In this document: positions 61,452 to 64,000 of the stretch, one piece after another | Layout: each line of letters opens with the position of its first letter | Numbering within the stretch: position 1 is the first letter of the stretch | Assembly (NCBI GenBank): GCA_036504855.1 | Contig: DASXUL010000025.1 | Location: 1 to 64,000 of the forward strand | Direction of reading: 5' to 3' | DNA length: 64,000 nucleotides | Source: DASXUL01 sp036504855 | Lineage (GTDB): Bacteria > Armatimonadota > DTGP01 > JAKQQT01 | Translations under genes and position numbers: made by a program | The notes under the pieces: generated by a model | Database searches by the model: none | What the model was told of the DNA's origin: nothing | The model's input: only the letters and a program-made list of their open reading frames with translations

Positions 61452-61574
61452 TTTCAGTCATCAGTCGTCAGTCATCAGTTTTCAGTCGTCAGCCCGGAAC
61501 CCTGGTCGATGGGGATTGCCACCTCACCGCCAGACCCTCCGGGCTGACGACTGAAAACTGATGACTGACGACTC
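61439..61574. repeat. Dispersed palindrome, family A copy 5
   Basis: GTCAGTCGTCATTTTCAGTC on the left matches words such as GACGACTGAAAACTGATGAC on the right. It fills the whole space between the dinB-like gene stop and galK, and includes the galK start. Confidence 0.88.
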
Positions 61575-62045
61575 CTAATGCATTTCGCGGTCGCCGTACA
61601 GGGTCTGGATGTAATTCACCTGGCCGGTGTGATAGACGGTGTTCCAGTACTGGAACCACATGATGTTGCGCTTCTTCTCCTTCCAGCCTTCCTTGAAGGG
61701 GATGTCCACTTCCTCTTCCTGGCCTTCGGGGGTAACGGCGGCGATGGCTTCGTAGAGGCTCTCGCAGTTGGCGAGGCAGACCTTCTCAACCTCGTCCAGG
61801 GTGGTCCACTGGGCGCGCTCGGCCATCACCGCCTCGAAGTTCCACTCCGGCGACTTCCCGCCGGAGAGCATCGGGATGAACCATTTGGCCGACTGGGCGC
61901 ACTCCTGGAGGATCTCGAAGGCGCTGCGGGCGGTGTCGGCGGGTTTCCACGTGAGCTTGTCTTCCGGCATGCAACGGGCCGTGCGGAAGAGGGCGGCCAC
62001 CGAATCACGGGTGGCGGCGATGGAAGTCTGCTGGTTACCGGTCAT
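61575..62045 (-). CDS. DinB-like protein
   Basis: 156 residues, a four-helix layout of the DinB/YfiT kind ('ATRDSVAALFRTARCMPEDK', 'SAFEILQECAQSAKWF', 'WNTVYHTGQVNYIQTLYGD'). Histidine in 'YHTGQ' may bind metal, but the other two usual His are not clear. DinB-superfamily proteins are often thiol-dependent transferases. ATG overlaps the dcd stop. Confidence 0.75.
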   Translation of the reverse strand: MTGNQQTSIAATRDSVAALFRTARCMPEDKLTWKPADTARSAFEILQECAQSAKWFIPMLSGGKSPEWNFEAVMAERAQWTTLDEVEKVCLANCESLYEAIAAVTPEGQEEEVDIPFKEGWKEKKRNIMWFQYWNTVYHTGQVNYIQTLYGDREMH

Positions 62046-62653
62046 GGGCTCGTCCTTTCAGGTGGTTGACGCCGTTCATCCGCGGGATGTGCGTCTCGCT
62101 GGATGCGGCTGCCGGTGGGGCCGCGTTGGCCCTGGTATTTGCTGCGGCGCGACGGATGCCCGTAGGGCCTTTCCGACGGGCACGACAGGTACGTAAACGA
62201 GATCTGACACACGCGCATGTTGGGATAGAAGGCAACGGGCATCTTGCCGACGTTGCTCAGTTCCAGGGTGATGTTGCCCTCGAACCCGGGGTCGATGAAG
62301 CCGGCGGTGGCGTGCACGAGGATCGCCAGGCGGCCGAGGCTGCTGCGCCCGTCCACCTGCGCCACGATGTCGGCGGGGATCTTCACGTACTCCTTGATGC
62401 TGCCCAGTACGAACTCGCCGGGGTGGAGCATGAACACCTTGCCGTCGTCCACGTGGATGACCTCGGTGTAGTCGTCCGTGTCATCGTGGAGGGGGTCGAT
62501 ATAGGCGCGCTGGGCGTGTTTGAAAACGCGGAAATCGTTGCCCAGGCGCAGGTCGATAGAGGCCGGTTGTATCTGGATCTCCGGGTCCTCGAGCGGTTCC
62601 ACAACGATGGATCCGTTCGCGAGCGCGGCTTTGATGTCTTTGTCGGATAGCAT
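62042..62653 (-). CDS. dcd: dCTP deaminase
   Basis: 203 residues from ATG 62653 ('MLSDKDIKAALANGSIVVEP'); start codons further up lack family agreement. It makes dUTP from dCTP for thymidylate synthesis. 'QPASIDLRLGNDFRVF', 'VDGRSSLGRLAILVHATAG', 'FIDPGFEGNITLEL' (catalytic Glu) and 'SKYQGQRGPTGSR' are typical. GAAGG lies upstream. Confidence 0.95.
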   Translation of the reverse strand: MLSDKDIKAALANGSIVVEPLEDPEIQIQPASIDLRLGNDFRVFKHAQRAYIDPLHDDTDDYTEVIHVDDGKVFMLHPGEFVLGSIKEYVKIPADIVAQVDGRSSLGRLAILVHATAGFIDPGFEGNITLELSNVGKMPVAFYPNMRVCQISFTYLSCPSERPYGHPSRRSKYQGQRGPTGSRIQRDAHPADERRQPPERTSP

Positions 62654-62802
62654 GGGAGCCTTCGGGGGAAAGTCTTCGCTCATTGTAGGGCAAGCGCCCA
62701 AGGCGGCGGCAACCGCGCCGGCGATCGGCCCCCTCTGTTGAGCGCCGGGCCTCGCTGCCGATAACTGGGTTGGAAGCAGGCGAGCCAGACGAGGGACAAT
62801 CG

Positions 62803-63129
62803 ATGTACTGCGCGCGATGTGGGGAAATGCTGCCGGATGACGCGGTTCAGTGTCCGCGCTGCGGGTTGAGCAGCGCGCCGCCGGAGATGCCGCGGAACCA
62901 CCTGACGCTTGCGGTTCTGGCGTGCTTCCTGTGCTGCCTGCCGGCTGGACTGGTGGGCGTGGTCTACGCGTCGCAGGTCAACGCGCGGTACGCCGCGGGC
63001 GACTACGAGGGGGCGGCGACTGCGTCGAAGGCCGCAAGGTCATGGTCCTTGGCGGGTATTGCGCTGGGGTCGGTGTATGCGGCGCTCTACGTGGGCGCCA
63101 TCGTCATCGGAGCCATGCATGGCAGATAA
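62803..63129 (+). CDS. Zinc-ribbon CD225/dispanin-like membrane protein
   Basis: 108 residues from ATG 62803 with GAGGGA upstream. Zinc ribbon 'CARCGEMLPDDAVQCPRCG' at about 3-21. Two membrane segments around 'LTLAVLACFLCCLPAGLVGV' and 'LAGIALGSVYAALYVGAIVI' flank 'YASQVNARYAAGDYEGA', which fits the CD225 family. Role unknown. Another zinc-ribbon gene is next. Confidence 0.8.
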   Translation: MYCARCGEMLPDDAVQCPRCGLSSAPPEMPRNHLTLAVLACFLCCLPAGLVGVVYASQVNARYAAGDYEGAATASKAARSWSLAGIALGSVYAALYVGAIVIGAMHGR

Positions 63130-63159
63130 CGGACGTATCTTCGGAGCGAGGAGGTAGCG

Positions 63160-63516
63160 ATGCAGTGTCCGAAATGCGGGGGAGCGGTGATGCCGGGGGC
63201 TCAGTTCTGCGTGCAATGCGGCACGCACGTGTTCGGCCCGCGGACGCAGCGGATTGAGGACGATCCGGCGATGCGCATGTTGCTGCCGGTGGGGCGGTCG
63301 GGGCTGGCCATCGCCGCCGGGTATATGGCGCTGTTCTGCGTGCTGCTTGTGCCCGGACCGCTGGCCTTGCTGCTGGGCATCCTGGCGCTGCGCGATATCC
63401 GGGATCACCCGGAAAAGCTCGGCAAGGGGCGGGCATGGTTCGGCATCATCATGGGCGCCGCGGCGACCGCGATCATGATTGTTATCGGCATCGGCGCGGG
63501 CTTCGCGAAGGGCTGA
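63160..63516 (+). CDS. Zinc-ribbon DUF4190-like membrane protein
   Basis: 118 residues. Zinc ribbon 'CPKCGGAVMPGAQFCVQCG' at about 3-21, then two membrane segments ('IAAGYMALFCVLLVPGPLAL', 'WFGIIMGAAATAIMIVIGIG') around 'LALRDIRDHPEKLGKGRA', as in DUF4190. GAGGAGG stands 5 bases before the ATG. It is 30 bases from the previous gene, so they are probably one operon. Confidence 0.8.
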   Translation: MQCPKCGGAVMPGAQFCVQCGTHVFGPRTQRIEDDPAMRMLLPVGRSGLAIAAGYMALFCVLLVPGPLALLLGILALRDIRDHPEKLGKGRAWFGIIMGAAATAIMIVIGIGAGFAKG

Positions 63517-63641
63517 GAATGGGCGCGGATTTGGTCTAGAATGGTGTAGAATCATGAGGCAATTCTGACCAATCCTTTGGTGAGATCTGGTACGTGGCCC
63601 GGGCGGATTCGCCGCCCGCCGGCCGGGAGGTAGCTCCATCG

Positions 63642-64000
63642 ATGAACCCGCCGCAACAGCAGCCGCGGAAGTCGGTTACGCTGGAAACCGTGGCCAACGA
63701 GGCCGGAGTGCACGTGGCGACGGCGGCCACCGTGCTGAACGGCGCCAAATCCAACACGCGCGTCTCGCCGGAAACCCGCCGGCGCGTGCTCGATGCGTCT
63801 GAACGCCTGGGGTACCGTCCCAACCGGCTCGCCCAGAATCTGCGCCGCCAGTGCACCCGCACCATCGGGCTGGTGGCCGGCACGGTTGAAAACCCCTTCT
63901 TTGCCCATATGGCCACCCTCTGCGAGGGCTACCTGCTGGATGCCGGGTACGAACTGGTGATGGCCATGGATGCCGGCCGATACCGCGACGATCGCGCCCT
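63642..64000 (+). CDS. LacI family transcriptional regulator, partial
   Basis: The first 119 residues are present and the gene runs off the window. The helix-turn-helix is 'VTLETVANEAGVHVATAATV', then hinge 'LGYRPNRLAQNLRRQCTRTI' and the start of the sugar-binding domain ('GLVAGTVENPFFAHMATLCE'). The usual 'VSRVLN' recognition helix reads 'AATVLN', so operator choice may be unusual. GGGAGG precedes the ATG. Confidence 0.9.
   Translation, partial: MNPPQQQPRKSVTLETVANEAGVHVATAATVLNGAKSNTRVSPETRRRVLDASERLGYRPNRLAQNLRRQCTRTIGLVAGTVENPFFAHMATLCEGYLLDAGYELVMAMDAGRYRDDRA

Overview
The window is GC-rich (roughly 60-65% by eye) and reads as the chromosome of a free-living, glycan-degrading bacterium, most likely of the phylum Armatimonadota. 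The best pointer is the pair of prepilin-like proteins at 12011-12724 and 13827-14891. They carry the 'LFPVFAKARE...CLNN.RQL...Y.QDY' signature with a C-terminal H-X9-DG-type motif, which is typical of armatimonadal secreted proteins. Two secreted GH29 fucosidases, a GH27 alpha-galactosidase, galactokinase, a sugar ABC importer without its own ATPase, and a LacI regulator cut by the right edge fit a sugar scavenger. No rRNA, tRNA, CRISPR array or recognisable transposase was seen.

Layout. 1-6.5 kb: a response regulator, a fucosidase, and a four-gene operon of unknown membrane proteins that includes a DUF6754-type protein. 6.5-15 kb: topA, a DUF1054 protein, and the sugar ABC operon interleaved with the two prepilin-like genes. 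15-19.3 kb: one giant secreted protein with three exact-period 570-bp repeats. 19.6-23.5 kb: a SpoIIE-type phosphatase, a DprA-like protein, parB and rsmG; parS-like sites lie inside parB and at 26.2 kb, and parA is missing from its usual place between rsmG and parB. 23.5-27.1 kb: a LolA-like protein, an ABC-2 exporter, msrB and msrA.

27.2-37.8 kb is the most unusual region. It is a single minus-strand operon that begins with hen1 and ends with pnkp, the two halves of the bacterial Pnkp/Hen1 RNA-repair machine. Between them lie two copies of a membrane M50-like metalloprotease plus HEAT-repeat gene pair, a DJ-1/PfpI gene, and a third small HEAT-like gene broken by a one-base frameshift. The close spacing and overlaps suggest co-expression of RNA repair with membrane proteolysis. 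This is the best candidate for an undescribed system.

37.9-64 kb: a fucosidase with a discoidin domain, two secreted M3 oligopeptidases, the ffh-rpsP-khpA-ylqD-rimM operon, a cytochrome c554-like protein, aroE, a STAS protein, two very small ORFs, a degraded stretch near 53.3-54.1 kb, alpha-galactosidase, a degenerate trypsin-like protein next to a four-PDZ HtrA protease, DAHP synthase, galK, a DinB-like protein, dcd, two zinc-ribbon membrane proteins, and the start of a LacI regulator.

Intergenic spaces hold several families of long imperfect palindromes. One family built from GTCAGT/ATCAGT words occurs five times and in two places supplies the end or the start of a coding sequence. The 607-bp gap upstream of aroE is packed with such palindromes.
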